Of a stretch of DNA of 64,000 nucleotides, positions 19,949-28,816 are shown one piece after another. Source of the DNA: Meridianimarinicoccus roseus (GTDB lineage Bacteria > Pseudomonadota > Alphaproteobacteria > Rhodobacterales > Rhodobacteraceae); NCBI RefSeq assembly GCF_003172915.1, contig NZ_QGKU01000012.1:1-64000 (forward strand), in the 5' to 3' direction. A program made the position numbers and the translations under genes. Each line of letters opens with the position of its first letter. The first letter of the stretch is position 1. The notes under the pieces are model-generated. The model was not told where the DNA came from. It did no database searches and was given only the letters and a program-made list of their open reading frames with translations.

Positions 19949-20908
19949 TCAGCCCCGGCGGCGTCTGCGCCCGCCGCGCCCGCTTCCTGCGGCCTGCGCT
20001 GCCTGGCTGGCTTCGGCGAAATCGGCGCCTTCGGCCACGGCGTCGAGAATCCGCGAGAAGCCGATCCACGCGCTGCCGTTCGCGTCATGGTCCATCAGGA
20101 AATTGGCGGCGCGGATCGCCTCCATCTCGACCGGGCGGAGCGGGTTCATGATCGCACTGGTCATGCCCGCGCCGATCGCCATCGGCAAAAAGGCCGCGTT
20201 GATCCCGTGCCGGTGCGGCAGCCCGAAGCTGATGTTCGACGCGCCGCAGGTGGTGTTCACGCCCAACTCCTCGCGCAGGCGGCGCACCAGCGCGAAGACC
20301 TGCCGCCCGGCGGTCGCCATCGCGCCCACGGGCATCACCAGTGGATCGACGACGATGTCATGGGCCGGGATGCCGAAATCGGCCGCGCGCTGCACGATCT
20401 TGCGCGCCACCGCGAAGCGCACGTCGGGGTCTTCGGAAATGCCGGTGTCGTCGTTCGAGATCGCCACGACGGGCACGTTGTATTTCTTCACCAGCGGCAG
20501 GATCGCGTCCAGACGCTCTTCCTCTCCGGTAACGGAGTTCAGCAGCGGACGGCCACTGGCCAGTTCCAGCCCGGTCTCGAGCGCGCCTGGCACCGAACTG
20601 TCGATGCAGAGCGGCACGTCGACCAGCCCCTGGACCAGTTCGATCATCCGGCCCATCAGCGGCGGTTCGGTTTCGTTCGGGTTGGGATTGGAATTGTAGA
20701 CAACGCCCGCGTTCACATCCAGCACCATCGCCCCGCAGGCGACCTGCATCAGCGCGTCGCGTTCCACGGTCGAGAAGTCCCCGGCCTCGAGTTCGGCCGC
20801 GAGCTTCTTCCGGCCGGTGGGATTTATTCGCTCGCCGATGACGCAGAACGGCTCGTCGAACCCGATGGTCACGGTGCGGGTGGCGGATTCGACGGTCGTT
20901 CTGGTCAT
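19949..20908 (-). CDS. methyltetrahydrofolate:corrinoid methyltransferase (pterin-binding)
   Basis: About 319 residues of the pterin-binding TIM-barrel fold (AcsE/MtgA-like). Conserved motifs are GERINPTGR (25-33), LDVNAG (63-68), SNDDTG, and GASNISFGLPHRHGINAAF near the C-terminal side. Such enzymes move a methyl group between a corrinoid protein and tetrahydrofolate. The last residues form an unusual Gly/Arg cluster. It starts 5 nt after the stop of the HAD gene. In this operon it most likely loads methyl groups onto THF during demethylation of a methylated amine or similar substrate. Confidence 0.87.
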   Translation of the reverse strand: MTRTTVESATRTVTIGFDEPFCVIGERINPTGRKKLAAELEAGDFSTVERDALMQVACGAMVLDVNAGVVYNSNPNPNETEPPLMGRMIELVQGLVDVPLCIDSSVPGALETGLELASGRPLLNSVTGEEERLDAILPLVKKYNVPVVAISNDDTGISEDPDVRFAVARKIVQRAADFGIPAHDIVVDPLVMPVGAMATAGRQVFALVRRLREELGVNTTCGASNISFGLPHRHGINAAFLPMAIGAGMTSAIMNPLRPVEMEAIRAANFLMDHDANGSAWIGFSRILDAVAEGADFAEASQAAQAAGSGRGGRRRRRG

Positions 20909-20913
20909 CGGGC

Positions 20914-21582
20914 TTATCCTTTCAGCCGGTCGAGAAGGGGGGTGAGGTCGGGGTCGGTGAAATCTGCCAGCGTCGCCTGCGCCCCGGCGGCGCGCAGCGG
21001 CGCATCCTGCAAAGACGAGCGGATGCCGACCGTGTATGCCCCAGAGGCGCGCGCGGCACGCAGGCCCGACGGGCTGTCCTCGAAGGCGAGGCAGGCGGCG
21101 GGCGGCACCTTGAGCGCCTCCATCGCCGCCAGATACGGGTCCGGGTGCGGCTTGGCGCGGGTGCATTCCTCGCCGATCACGATGGTGTCGAACGCATCTG
21201 TCAGTCCGATCGCGGCCAGCATTGTCGCAGCGTTGACGCGCGGCGCGTTGGTGACCACGGCCAGCCCCCAGCCGCGGGAGCGCGCCGTTTCGAGCAGGGC
21301 GACGGTGCCGGGCATCGGCGGCACGTCGGCATCCAGCCGGTCGCGGAACCGGGCTTCCTTGTCGTCCGAAAGCGCGGCGGCGTCCTCGCCGGGCAGGTGG
21401 ACAGCGAAGATGTCGGCGTTCAGTTGGCCATGCACGTTCTGCAGGTAGAACGCTTCATCGATCTCGCGGCCGCGCTCGGCGAAGAGGTCGCGGAATACCT
21501 CGAAATGCAGGACGTCTGAATTGATCAGGGTGCCGTCGAGATCGAAAAGCAGGGCGGCGGTCGGCTGGTCTGGCGATGTCAC
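20914..21582 (-). CDS. HAD-superfamily phosphatase (phosphoglycolate phosphatase-like)
   Basis: 222 residues; motif I LLFDLDGTLI gives nucleophile Asp14 and Asp16, motif II is VVTNAP, motif III lysine is in CTRAKPHPDPY and motif IV is FEDSPSG. The GTG start at 21582 lies inside the stop of the upstream reductase gene (GTGA overlap), so it is translated together with it. The substrate is unknown. Its place between a methylene-THF reductase and a methyl transferase is unexpected for a sugar-phosphate phosphatase and hints at a house-cleaning or side-product role. Confidence 0.85.
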   Translation of the reverse strand: MTSPDQPTAALLFDLDGTLINSDVLHFEVFRDLFAERGREIDEAFYLQNVHGQLNADIFAVHLPGEDAAALSDDKEARFRDRLDADVPPMPGTVALLETARSRGWGLAVVTNAPRVNAATMLAAIGLTDAFDTIVIGEECTRAKPHPDPYLAAMEALKVPPAACLAFEDSPSGLRAARASGAYTVGIRSSLQDAPLRAAGAQATLADFTDPDLTPLLDRLKG

Positions 21583-22496
21583 GGTCTCTCCCGGGGCTCG
21601 GAACGGGCGGTGGCCCATTCGCACGCCGCAGCAATACCGCCAAGCGGGAAGAAGTGCACCCGTTCGATCCCAAATCCGGGGCTCGCCGCCTTGTGCCGTG
21701 CCAGCGCGGTCAGGATCTCGGTTGGCTCGAACGGCATCAGCAGTTTGGTGACGTCGCGCGCCCGGCGCTGAAGCACGCGCAGCGATGCGCCGACACCGCA
21801 AGCGACGGAAAAACGGATCAGCGTCTGCAGTTTCGCCGGACCGGCGATGCCGATATGGATCGGCAGGGTGATCCCCTCGGCCTGAAGGCGGTCCGCCCAT
21901 GCGATCACCGGGTCCGCCTCGAAGCAGAACTGCGTGACCAGCGCCATGCGCGCATCGCTGCGGTCGGCGAAGGCCTGTTTCCAGCGCAGCGCGTCCATCA
22001 CCGCGCGGTCCGACCCGTCCGGGTCGATGTCGCGGTTGCCTTCGGGGTGGCCGGCCACGTGCAGGCGGGTGAAGCCCGCACGGTCGAACGCGCCGGAGCC
22101 GAGCAGTTCCATCGAATTGTCGAAACTGCCGCTGGGCGTATCCCGCCCGCCCGCCAGCAGAAGCGCCTGGTGCACCCCGGCTTCGCCCTGGTAGCGCGCG
22201 ATCCAGTCGTCCAGCGTGGCGGCGTCGGGAATGCTGCGCGCAGGGAAATGCGGCATCACGTCGAACCCGTCCCGTGCCAGCCGCGCCGCGGTCGCCACCA
22301 TCTCGTCGATCGGCGTGCCGTCGATATGCGCGATGTAGACCCGCGTGCCGCGCGGCAGCAGCGCCGGGAAATCGGCGATTCCGGCGGCGGTGCGCGGCAT
22401 CACCTCGATCGAGTGGCCGTCCAGCAGGTCGGCGAGCGCAGCTTGGTCCGCGGCGGCGGCCGTGTCGCGGGGGCGGCGGAAATTCACAAGGGCCAT
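21579..22496 (-). CDS. methylenetetrahydrofolate reductase (MetF-like)
   Basis: 305 residues of the FAD-dependent MTHFR barrel. Recognisable segments are EVMPR near residue 31, the YIAHIDG strand, a DGFDVMPHFPARS loop, and VTQFCFEADPVIAWADRL. In biosynthesis MetF makes methyl-THF; here, next to a methyl-THF:corrinoid methyltransferase, it could run in the oxidative direction to feed methyl groups into the one-carbon pool. It is divergent from classical MetF in its N-terminus. Coupled to the downstream HAD gene by overlap. Confidence 0.85.
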   Translation of the reverse strand: MALVNFRRPRDTAAAADQAALADLLDGHSIEVMPRTAAGIADFPALLPRGTRVYIAHIDGTPIDEMVATAARLARDGFDVMPHFPARSIPDAATLDDWIARYQGEAGVHQALLLAGGRDTPSGSFDNSMELLGSGAFDRAGFTRLHVAGHPEGNRDIDPDGSDRAVMDALRWKQAFADRSDARMALVTQFCFEADPVIAWADRLQAEGITLPIHIGIAGPAKLQTLIRFSVACGVGASLRVLQRRARDVTKLLMPFEPTEILTALARHKAASPGFGIERVHFFPLGGIAAACEWATARSEPRERP

Positions 22497-22520
22497 GTCA
22501 CGTCTCCGTTCCGGGCGGGG

Positions 22521-22808
22521 TCAGCCCCATCCATTGTTCTCGACCAGCCTTTTCAGGCGCGCATCGTCGTAGTCCTGCACCAGCCGTTCGGCAGCCTGCG
22601 CGGCATCGGAGCCGAGATCGGGCGCGCCCGGCGCACGCCGCCACTGGGCGAGGTACTCATCGGTTCCGGCCGCCCCGCTGCGCATGGCGGCGCGGTCGAT
22701 CGCCTGCTCGAACCGTTCGGGCAGCGGCAGCTTCGTGGCCGCGCGGCCGCGCCCTGCCAGCACTTGCGCGGGGATGTCCCGCCAATAGACCACCGTGATC
22801 CCCGACAT
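22521..22808 (-). CDS. PF13769-type small protein (misnamed virulence factor)
   Basis: 95 residues, soluble, starting ITVVYWRDIPAQVLAG and ending NNGWG. This matches the small family annotated as virulence factor in Rhodobacteraceae. Nothing in the sequence suggests virulence. It is the first gene of the minus-strand operon, 24 nt before the reductase, which argues for a role in the corrinoid one-carbon pathway. No catalytic motif can be named. Confidence 0.72.
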   Translation of the reverse strand: MSGITVVYWRDIPAQVLAGRGRAATKLPLPERFEQAIDRAAMRSGAAGTDEYLAQWRRAPGAPDLGSDAAQAAERLVQDYDDARLKRLVENNGWG

Positions 22809-22972
22809 GGCCCGTCTCCCTCGCGCCGCTGCTTTCCCCAGCGCTAGCAGGCCAACCTGCTTCGGCGCGGTCGAATTTCGACATGGCGGGAGCTTCCAGC
22901 GACGCGGTGACGCCGCTTGCGTCGCACCGGTGGGATGTTTACATTTAGCTCAACTGAAAATGGAGGGCGCAA

Positions 22973-24106
22973 ATGACGCCCAAGCGTCCCGGCCAGGCGG
23001 CCGCGATCCCGGAAACGGTTGATCGCGGCCCCAAGGTCGTCGTCCGGAAAGAGCCGTATGCGGCGCTCGATCTGGGAACAAACAGTTGCCGCATGCTGAT
23101 CGCCCGTGCCGACGGCAATCAGGTGCGCATCATCGACAGCTTCTCGAAGGCTGTTCAACTTGGCGCCGGGCTGGAGTCGTCGGGAACTCTTTCGCGCCTG
23201 TCGATCCGCCGAACTGTGCAGGCGCTGCGCGTGTGCCAGCGCAAGCTCGACCAGCACAAGGTGCGCAAGATGCGGCTGGTGGCCACCGAGGCGTGTCGCC
23301 GTGCGCGCAACGGGGCATCCTTCATCGCGCAGGTGCGCCGGGAAACCGGCCTCGAGCTTGAGGTCATCACACCCGAAGAAGAAGCCCGCCTCGCCGTCGT
23401 CAGCTGCGGTCCGCTGGTGCATACCGGCGCGGACCAGTTGCTGGTGGTCGATATCGGCGGCGGGTCCACCGAACTGGTCTGGATCGACCTGTCGGATGTC
23501 GCGCCCGAACGGCGGTCGGCAGCGGTGCTTTCGCTGCATGGTTGTTCCTTCGCCGATGCCGGTTTCGGCGCGCGCGTGGTGGACTGGATATCGGTCCCGC
23601 TGGGCGTGGCAACGTTGCGCGACCGCTTTGCCGACGTGCAGGACGACGCGGGCGCCTTCGCGCTGATGAGCTGGTATTTCGAAGAGAATCTGGCCGACTT
23701 CATCCCCTATGCCGGTATTCACCAGAAGGCCGGTTTTCAGATCGTCGGCACTTCGGGCACGGTCACGACGGTTGCGGCCTCCCATCTCGGGCTGCGCCGA
23801 TACGACAGGGCCTTGGTGGACGGGCTGGTTCTGACTTCGGACCAGATCGACGCGGTGATCCGCGACTATCTGCGGCTTGGTCCCGAAGGGCGCAAGAACG
23901 ACGCGCGGATCGGGCGCGACCGGCACATGCTGATCATGCCCGGCGCCGCGATCCTGCAGGCGCTTCTGCGGCTGTGGCCGACCGACCGGCTGTCGGTGGC
24001 GGACCGTGGGCTGCGCGAGGGGCTTCTCTATGCACAGATGAGCCGGGACGGCGTGTTTCCGACGGCGGATAGTCCGGCGGGAAAGTCCGGCGGAAAGGGA
24101 GCCTGA
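22973..24106 (+). CDS. ppx: Ppx/GppA-type exopolyphosphatase
   Basis: 377 residues of the actin-like Ppx/GppA family, which remove phosphate from polyphosphate or from pppGpp. Phosphate loop 1 is [13 protein letters not shown] (31-43), loop 2 is [13 protein letters not shown] (158-170) and a third glycine-rich stretch is [12 protein letters not shown]. The C-terminal helical HD-like domain of the long Ppx forms is absent, so this is the short form. An N-terminal extension of about 25 residues precedes the fold. One nt separates it from rlmE. The Ppx versus GppA choice is not settled by sequence. Confidence 0.88.
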   Translation: MTPKRPGQAAAIPETVDRGPKVVVRKEPYAALDLGTNSCRMLIARADGNQVRIIDSFSKAVQLGAGLESSGTLSRLSIRRTVQALRVCQRKLDQHKVRKMRLVATEACRRARNGASFIAQVRRETGLELEVITPEEEARLAVVSCGPLVHTGADQLLVVDIGGGSTELVWIDLSDVAPERRSAAVLSLHGCSFADAGFGARVVDWISVPLGVATLRDRFADVQDDAGAFALMSWYFEENLADFIPYAGIHQKAGFQIVGTSGTVTTVAASHLGLRRYDRALVDGLVLTSDQIDAVIRDYLRLGPEGRKNDARIGRDRHMLIMPGAAILQALLRLWPTDRLSVADRGLREGLLYAQMSRDGVFPTADSPAGKSGGKGA

Positions 24107-24107
24107 G

Positions 24108-24866
24108 ATGGCCAAGAAGACCAGCGGGCGCGGCCAGCGCGACCTTTTCGTGAAGGTCAAGACGGCGCGCGGGCGCAAGATGTCCTCCACGAAGTGGCTG
24201 CAGCGCCAGCTCAACGACCCCTATGTGGCGCGGGCGCGGGCCGAAGGCTATCGCGGGCGCGCGGCCTTCAAGATCATGGATCTGGACGACCAGTTCCGGT
24301 TTCTCGTTCCCGGGGCCCGGGTCGTGGACCTCGGGTGCGCGCCGGGCGGCTGGCTGCAGGTTGCGGTGCCGCGTATCAACGCGCTTGGCGAGAAGGCGGG
24401 CAAGGCGCGCGGGCGGATCATCGGGCTGGACCTGCAGGAGGTGGACCCGATCCCCGGCGCCGAGATCCATGTGCTGGATTTCATGGCCGACGGGGCGGAC
24501 GCTCAGGTCAAGGACTGGCTTGGCGGACCTGCGGACGTGGTGATGTCGGACATGGCGGCGGCAAGCTCGGGACACAAGCAGACCGACCATTTGCGCATTG
24601 TCGCACTGTGCGAGGCGGCGGCGGAACTCGCTTTCGATGTTCTCGACGTGGGCGGCACCTTCGTGGCGAAGGTGCTGGCGGGCGGTGCGGAGGGGCAGTT
24701 GCAGACCCTTCTCAAGCAGCGTTTCGACAAGGTGTCGAACGTCAAGCCGCCATCCAGCCGGTCCGACAGTTCCGAGAAGTTCGTCGTCGCGCGCGGGTAT
24801 CGCGGCAGGCTTGCGCCGGGTGGTGGCGATGACCCGCAGGACGAACGGGACGCTGACACTGCCTGA
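24108..24866 (+). CDS. rlmE: 23S rRNA (uridine-2'-O)-methyltransferase
   Basis: Methylates U2552 in the A-loop of 23S rRNA, a late step of 50S assembly. The 252-residue FtsJ/RrmJ protein has the SAM loop [12 protein letters not shown] (73-84) and the catalytic tetrad Lys55, Asp148, Lys188, Glu223, spaced as in the E. coli enzyme. The N-terminus carries a basic extension ([16 protein letters not shown]). It follows ppx by one nt, a pairing common in the order. Confidence 0.96.
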   Translation: MAKKTSGRGQRDLFVKVKTARGRKMSSTKWLQRQLNDPYVARARAEGYRGRAAFKIMDLDDQFRFLVPGARVVDLGCAPGGWLQVAVPRINALGEKAGKARGRIIGLDLQEVDPIPGAEIHVLDFMADGADAQVKDWLGGPADVVMSDMAAASSGHKQTDHLRIVALCEAAAELAFDVLDVGGTFVAKVLAGGAEGQLQTLLKQRFDKVSNVKPPSSRSDSSEKFVVARGYRGRLAPGGGDDPQDERDADTA

Positions 24867-24938
24867 CAGCCTTCCACCCGCGCACTGGTCCGGACCGAGG
24901 CGGGCCGGTGCTGCGCCGACCTGTGCCAACCCGGCGAG

Positions 24939-26069
24939 TCACAGCAGCGCGGTCATCAGCCAGTAGGCTCCGGCCAGCCCGATCAGGGCGGACGCGGGGC
25001 GCGCGATCCACGCGGTATACCAGGGCCGGGCACGAAACCACAGGCCGACCGTCACGAAGGCCGCCGCGATCACCGCGAGCTGGCCCAGCTCCACCCCGAT
25101 GTTGAACGCCGCCAGCGCGGCGAGGCGCGCGCCCTCGGGCAGGCCCAGTTGCGCCAGCATCGCCGCGAAGCCCAGCCCGTGCAGCAGCCCGAAGCTGGTC
25201 ACCACGACCAGCCGGACGCGGGTTTTTTCCGCGCTCGGCACCACCCCGCGCTGGCGTATGTTCTCGACTGCGATCCAGACGATGGACGCGGCGATCAGCG
25301 GCTCCACCAGCGCGCGCGGCAGATCGAAGATGCCGAAGGTGGCAAGGCCCAGCGTCACGGTGTGCGCCAGCGTGAAAGCGGTGACCTGCAACAGCAGCGG
25401 CCGCAGCTGCGACGAGTAGAAGAACAGCCCAAGCACGAACAGGATGTGATCGACGCCCAGCGGGACGATGTGCCGGTAGCCCGCGACGACATAGCTTCCC
25501 AGGCCGTCAAGCCCGGCGCGGCCCGCGCGCTCCAACGGCGGCGTGGACACCCCGCCGGTGAGATAGCCGGTATAACCTCCTTCGCCGGTCTGGCGCAGTA
25601 TCAGCGGCCCCAGCATCGGCGCGACAGAGAAGCTGACCGGCGCGCCCCCTGCCGGCAGATCGGCCACGAGCGTCAGCCGCCCGTCGCGCGGCAGATCGCG
25701 CGGGATGCCTTCCGGCACGGTGACGCCGACCACTGCCAGCGGCAGAACCGACCCGCCGCTTTCCAGCCTGAACAGGCGGCCAAGCGCGGGCCAGGCCGCG
25801 CGCATCCGGTCCTCCAGGGCGGCGGCGGGCAAAGCGCGCAGCGCGTCGTGCTCCGCCGCGCGGGGGCTGTCATTGGTGTCGGTGACGCTGCCAAGGTCGA
25901 CCCCGGCGAGGACCGGCTCCAGGGGCAGGGTGACGATCAGCGTGACCTGCGCCGCGCCGATCGTCAGGTCGGCCACCGCCGGACGAGTTTCATGGGCCTG
26001 CGCAAGGGCTGCAGAACACAGTGCGGCAAGGCAAATCAGAAGGACGTGAAGGATGTGGCGCAAGGGCAT
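24939..26069 (-). CDS. HupE/UreJ-like membrane protein with periplasmic N-domain
   Basis: About 376 residues: a signal peptide (cleavage after AQA, near residue 25), a periplasmic beta-rich domain (about 26-200), then six or so transmembrane helices. The HIVPLGVDHILFVLGLFF motif and LLHGLGFA are typical of the HupE/UreJ_2 family, which is linked to nickel or cobalt uptake. The ATG at 26069 begins the signal peptide; the frame extends further upstream without a plausible start. It is divergent from a DUF4198 gene, and the two probably share a regulator. Confidence 0.82.
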   Translation of the reverse strand: MPLRHILHVLLICLAALCSAALAQAHETRPAVADLTIGAAQVTLIVTLPLEPVLAGVDLGSVTDTNDSPRAAEHDALRALPAAALEDRMRAAWPALGRLFRLESGGSVLPLAVVGVTVPEGIPRDLPRDGRLTLVADLPAGGAPVSFSVAPMLGPLILRQTGEGGYTGYLTGGVSTPPLERAGRAGLDGLGSYVVAGYRHIVPLGVDHILFVLGLFFYSSQLRPLLLQVTAFTLAHTVTLGLATFGIFDLPRALVEPLIAASIVWIAVENIRQRGVVPSAEKTRVRLVVVTSFGLLHGLGFAAMLAQLGLPEGARLAALAAFNIGVELGQLAVIAAAFVTVGLWFRARPWYTAWIARPASALIGLAGAYWLMTALL

Positions 26070-26220
26070 GGCGGACCGGAGTTGCTGGCGACAGGCCCAA
26101 GTCCTAGCAGGGCGGCTGACGCCTGCCGACCCCGTTGTTCCGCGCACACGTCTTGACACCTGCCCACGGGCTGTGAGGGTGAAGCGACCTGATGGTGCCG
26201 GCCGGACGAGGAGCATGGGC

Positions 26221-27042
26221 ATGACGGAACCTTTTCGCGGCGCGCGCGCGGCGCTGGCAATCGTGTTGGGGTTGTGCGCGCCGATGGCGGCGCGGGCCCA
26301 CGAATTCTGGATCGAACCGCAGGCCTACACGCTTGGACCGGGGGACGCGTTGCGCGCCAGCCTCAAGATCGGAGAGATGTTCGCGGGCGCGAGCTATCCC
26401 TACGTGCCCGACAATTTCCTGCGTTTCGAGGCTGGTCCGGCGGACCGTCTGCGCCCCGTGTCTGGCCGGATGGGCGACCGCCCGGCGCTGGCGTTGGAGC
26501 CTCCCGCGACTGGACTGTGGGTCATCGTGCATGAAACCACGGCGCTGTGGCTGACCTATGACGGCTGGGACCGGTTCGAGGCGTTTACCGGACAGCACGA
26601 CCTTGGCGCGGCGCGCGATCTGCACCGCGCGCGCGGCCTGCCGGACAATGGCTTCCGCGAGATGTATTTCCGCCATGCGAAATCGCTGGTGGCGGTGGGG
26701 GATGGGCGCAGCGGCGCGGATCGGCGTCTCGGTCTCGAAGTGGAGATCGTGGCAGAAACCAACCCCTACACGGTGCGCGACGGAGGGCCGGTCGTCTTGC
26801 GGATGTTCGATGGCGGCGCGCCGCGCGCCGATGCCCAGATGGAACTGTTCGTGCGCCATGGCGGCAAGGTCACCCGCGACACGCTGCGCAGCGACGCGCG
26901 GGGCCGGGTGACGGCGGTGCTGCCCGCAGGGGCGGAAGTGCTGGCCAACTTCACCACGCTGGAGCCGGTGGAGGGCGATCCCGCCGCGCGCGAGGCCGTC
27001 TGGCTGTCGCGGTGGGCGTCCCTGACCTTCGCGATGCCCTAG
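26221..27042 (+). CDS. secreted DUF4198 protein, possible metal-uptake component
   Basis: 273 residues with a signal peptide ending in ARAHEFWIEP; the mature N-terminus starting with His is typical of this family (COG5266-like, periplasmic component of nickel/cobalt uptake). Beta-rich with a carboxypeptidase-regulatory-like C-terminal half. AGGAG at 26209-26213 favours the ATG at 26221 over that at 26215. Together with the divergent HupE-like protein it suggests import or sensing of a divalent metal, which is inference. Its stop overlaps the convergent SDR gene by four bases. Confidence 0.75.
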   Translation: MTEPFRGARAALAIVLGLCAPMAARAHEFWIEPQAYTLGPGDALRASLKIGEMFAGASYPYVPDNFLRFEAGPADRLRPVSGRMGDRPALALEPPATGLWVIVHETTALWLTYDGWDRFEAFTGQHDLGAARDLHRARGLPDNGFREMYFRHAKSLVAVGDGRSGADRRLGLEVEIVAETNPYTVRDGGPVVLRMFDGGAPRADAQMELFVRHGGKVTRDTLRSDARGRVTAVLPAGAEVLANFTTLEPVEGDPAAREAVWLSRWASLTFAMP

Positions 27043-27905
27043 CCGCCCGGGGGCAGCGCGGCCAACGTCGCGCGCAGCCGCGGCAAGCCCCCAGGCTGCC
27101 AGCCAAGCGCCGCGAGGCTGTCGCAGGCCATTTCGTTCGGCGGTGGACCGGGGGCGCGGTCTGGTGGGGCGTGCGGGATGCCGTGCAGGTCCGCATAAAG
27201 CGACAGCAACTCGTGCCGGTCGAGCATCAGGTCCGACAGGTTGAAGGCGCGTCCCGTCACCTGACCGGGTGGTGCGGTCAGCACGGCCCAGAGCCCGGCT
27301 GCCATGTCCGCGCCGTGCACTTCCGTGGCGATACGCGGGGCGATCGGGCGGCCCGCCGCGAAATCGGACAGCAGGTCGGCCCATTTGTGCGGCGTGCCGG
27401 GGACGGCCTGCCCGTAGACGCCGGTGATGCGCAGGCTTGAAGGGGTGAAGCCCGGCGTCGCGCGGGCGTGCAGGTCCGCCTCGGTGTCGGCCTTCATGCG
27501 ACCATAGAGCGTGTCGGGCGCAAGCGCGTCGTCTTCGCGCAAGCGCGTGCCCGGCGGGCGCGGGCCATAGACCGCGCGTGAGGACAGAAAAACCACTCGC
27601 CCGATGCCCGCGGCCTGCGCAGCGTCGAACAGGCGCGCGCTGCCATCGCGGTTGCGCCGCACGAAGCCGTCCGCATCGTCGCCCTCGCCCCCGCGATACC
27701 GGCCCGGCACGTGGGAGAACGCGGCGTGGACCAGCGCGTCGGCGGCGGGCAGGGCGGACGGTGGGGCGTCCAGATCGAACCGGAGCCAGCCGCCGCTGTC
27801 GGGGGCCTTGCGACCCAGCACCGTCAGCGCCGTCCCTTCAGCCCGTGCGCGGGCCGCGATGAACCCGCCAAGGTAGCCCGACGCACCGGTCAGCAGCAGC
27901 CTCAT
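27039..27905 (-). CDS. NAD-dependent epimerase/dehydratase (extended SDR)
   Basis: 288 residues with the nucleotide loop TGASGYLGG (6-14) and the catalytic pair Tyr134 and Lys138 with Ser109 upstream. Typical sugar-nucleotide epimerase or reductase architecture; substrate unknown. The ATG overlaps the stop of the upstream GT8 gene (ATGA), so it is the last gene of the plcP-btaA-btaB-GT8-SDR transcription unit. It may modify a sugar donor or head group used by the glycosyltransferase. Confidence 0.82.
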   Translation of the reverse strand: MRLLLTGASGYLGGFIAARARAEGTALTVLGRKAPDSGGWLRFDLDAPPSALPAADALVHAAFSHVPGRYRGGEGDDADGFVRRNRDGSARLFDAAQAAGIGRVVFLSSRAVYGPRPPGTRLREDDALAPDTLYGRMKADTEADLHARATPGFTPSSLRITGVYGQAVPGTPHKWADLLSDFAAGRPIAPRIATEVHGADMAAGLWAVLTAPPGQVTGRAFNLSDLMLDRHELLSLYADLHGIPHAPPDRAPGPPPNEMACDSLAALGWQPGGLPRLRATLAALPPGG

Positions 27906-28750
27906 GCCGCGGCGGGCAGCGTGTCCAGTGCCGGGATCGGCCCGCCCGAGACATAGGCCTGCCAAAGCGCGATCAGCGGGGCCAGTTCTTGCGCCTTGGG
28001 ATGGGGTGTCTGCCAGGGTTTCTCGTACTGGTAGTGCAGGATCCGGATGCTGCCCCAGTCCCATAGCTCGGGCATGTTGAACCACACGTATTGCAGCATG
28101 TTGAAGGTCACCGGTAGCCCGTGCCAGTCGGGGAAGTAGTGTTCGAGAAATGTCTGATCGGTGCGCCGCCAGAAGGTGCCGGGCCTGTCGATGCGGGTCA
28201 GCATGTCGGCGAAGGTGTCACTGTCGGGGCGCGCGGTGAATACGCCCGAATTCAGCCGGTGAAAATCCGCCATGCCTTCATAGACGTTCGGCGCGGCGCA
28301 GAATTCGGGATAGTCGAACAGCCGGTCCACGTTGCGCAGCACCAGCGCGTCTGCGTCGATGAAGACCACTGCGCGGTACTCGGTCAGTTGCCACAGCCGC
28401 AGCTTGACGAAATTGTCGAGCGGGGTGTGAAAGGTAGGCTTCTCGCCCTTTGTGAAGGGCGCGGCGGCATGCTGGTTGCGGCGCGAATGGGCAGTGTTGA
28501 ACGCCGCCGAAGTCGGCAGCAGTTCGGTGCGGACCAGCCGGGCACCGAGGTCTCGCAGCCCGTCGAGATCCCGCGCGGCGACGGCAGCCGTGTGCAGTAC
28601 CACCATGTCGGCCGCCGTGCCGGTCAGCGCTATGGACCGTAACAGCGCCCGTGCCCCCAGTACGTAGTCGGCATTGGTGACCAGAGTGACGAAGGCGCGG
28701 TCGGAACGGGCGGGGCGGTCGGGGCGAAGCCCGTCGGGAAGCTGTCTCAT
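27902..28750 (-). CDS. GT8-family glycosyltransferase (glycogenin-like)
   Basis: 282 residues. The fold signature FVTLVTNADYVLGARALLRS (20-39) and the metal/UDP-sugar motif DAD (132-134) in VVFIDADALVLRN, plus LNSGVF and a late HYQYEKPW segment, place it in GT8 with glycogenin and galactinol-synthase-like enzymes. It has no membrane segment. It follows btaB by 66 nt on the same strand. A part in making phosphorus-free glycolipid or a surface glycan under phosphate starvation is possible, but the acceptor is unknown. Confidence 0.85.
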   Translation of the reverse strand: MRQLPDGLRPDRPARSDRAFVTLVTNADYVLGARALLRSIALTGTAADMVVLHTAAVAARDLDGLRDLGARLVRTELLPTSAAFNTAHSRRNQHAAAPFTKGEKPTFHTPLDNFVKLRLWQLTEYRAVVFIDADALVLRNVDRLFDYPEFCAAPNVYEGMADFHRLNSGVFTARPDSDTFADMLTRIDRPGTFWRRTDQTFLEHYFPDWHGLPVTFNMLQYVWFNMPELWDWGSIRILHYQYEKPWQTPHPKAQELAPLIALWQAYVSGGPIPALDTLPAAA

Positions 28751-28816
28751 GGCGGTCCGTGCATTGCGTTGCGCGGCAGTCTAGGCGCAGGACCGGCCTG
28801 TTGTCGAATGAAACAA

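Noticed and set aside
18741-20699. Long open frame (over 600 codons) on the plus strand
   Set aside because: It lies antisense to the corrinoid activator, cupin and methyltransferase genes, whose motifs are clear. Long antisense frames are expected in such GC-rich DNA, and its product is Arg/Gly/Ala-rich without any domain.
22521-22808. Virulence function for the PF13769 gene
   Set aside because: The label comes from a historical domain name. The neighbours are one-carbon enzymes and the protein has no secretion signal.
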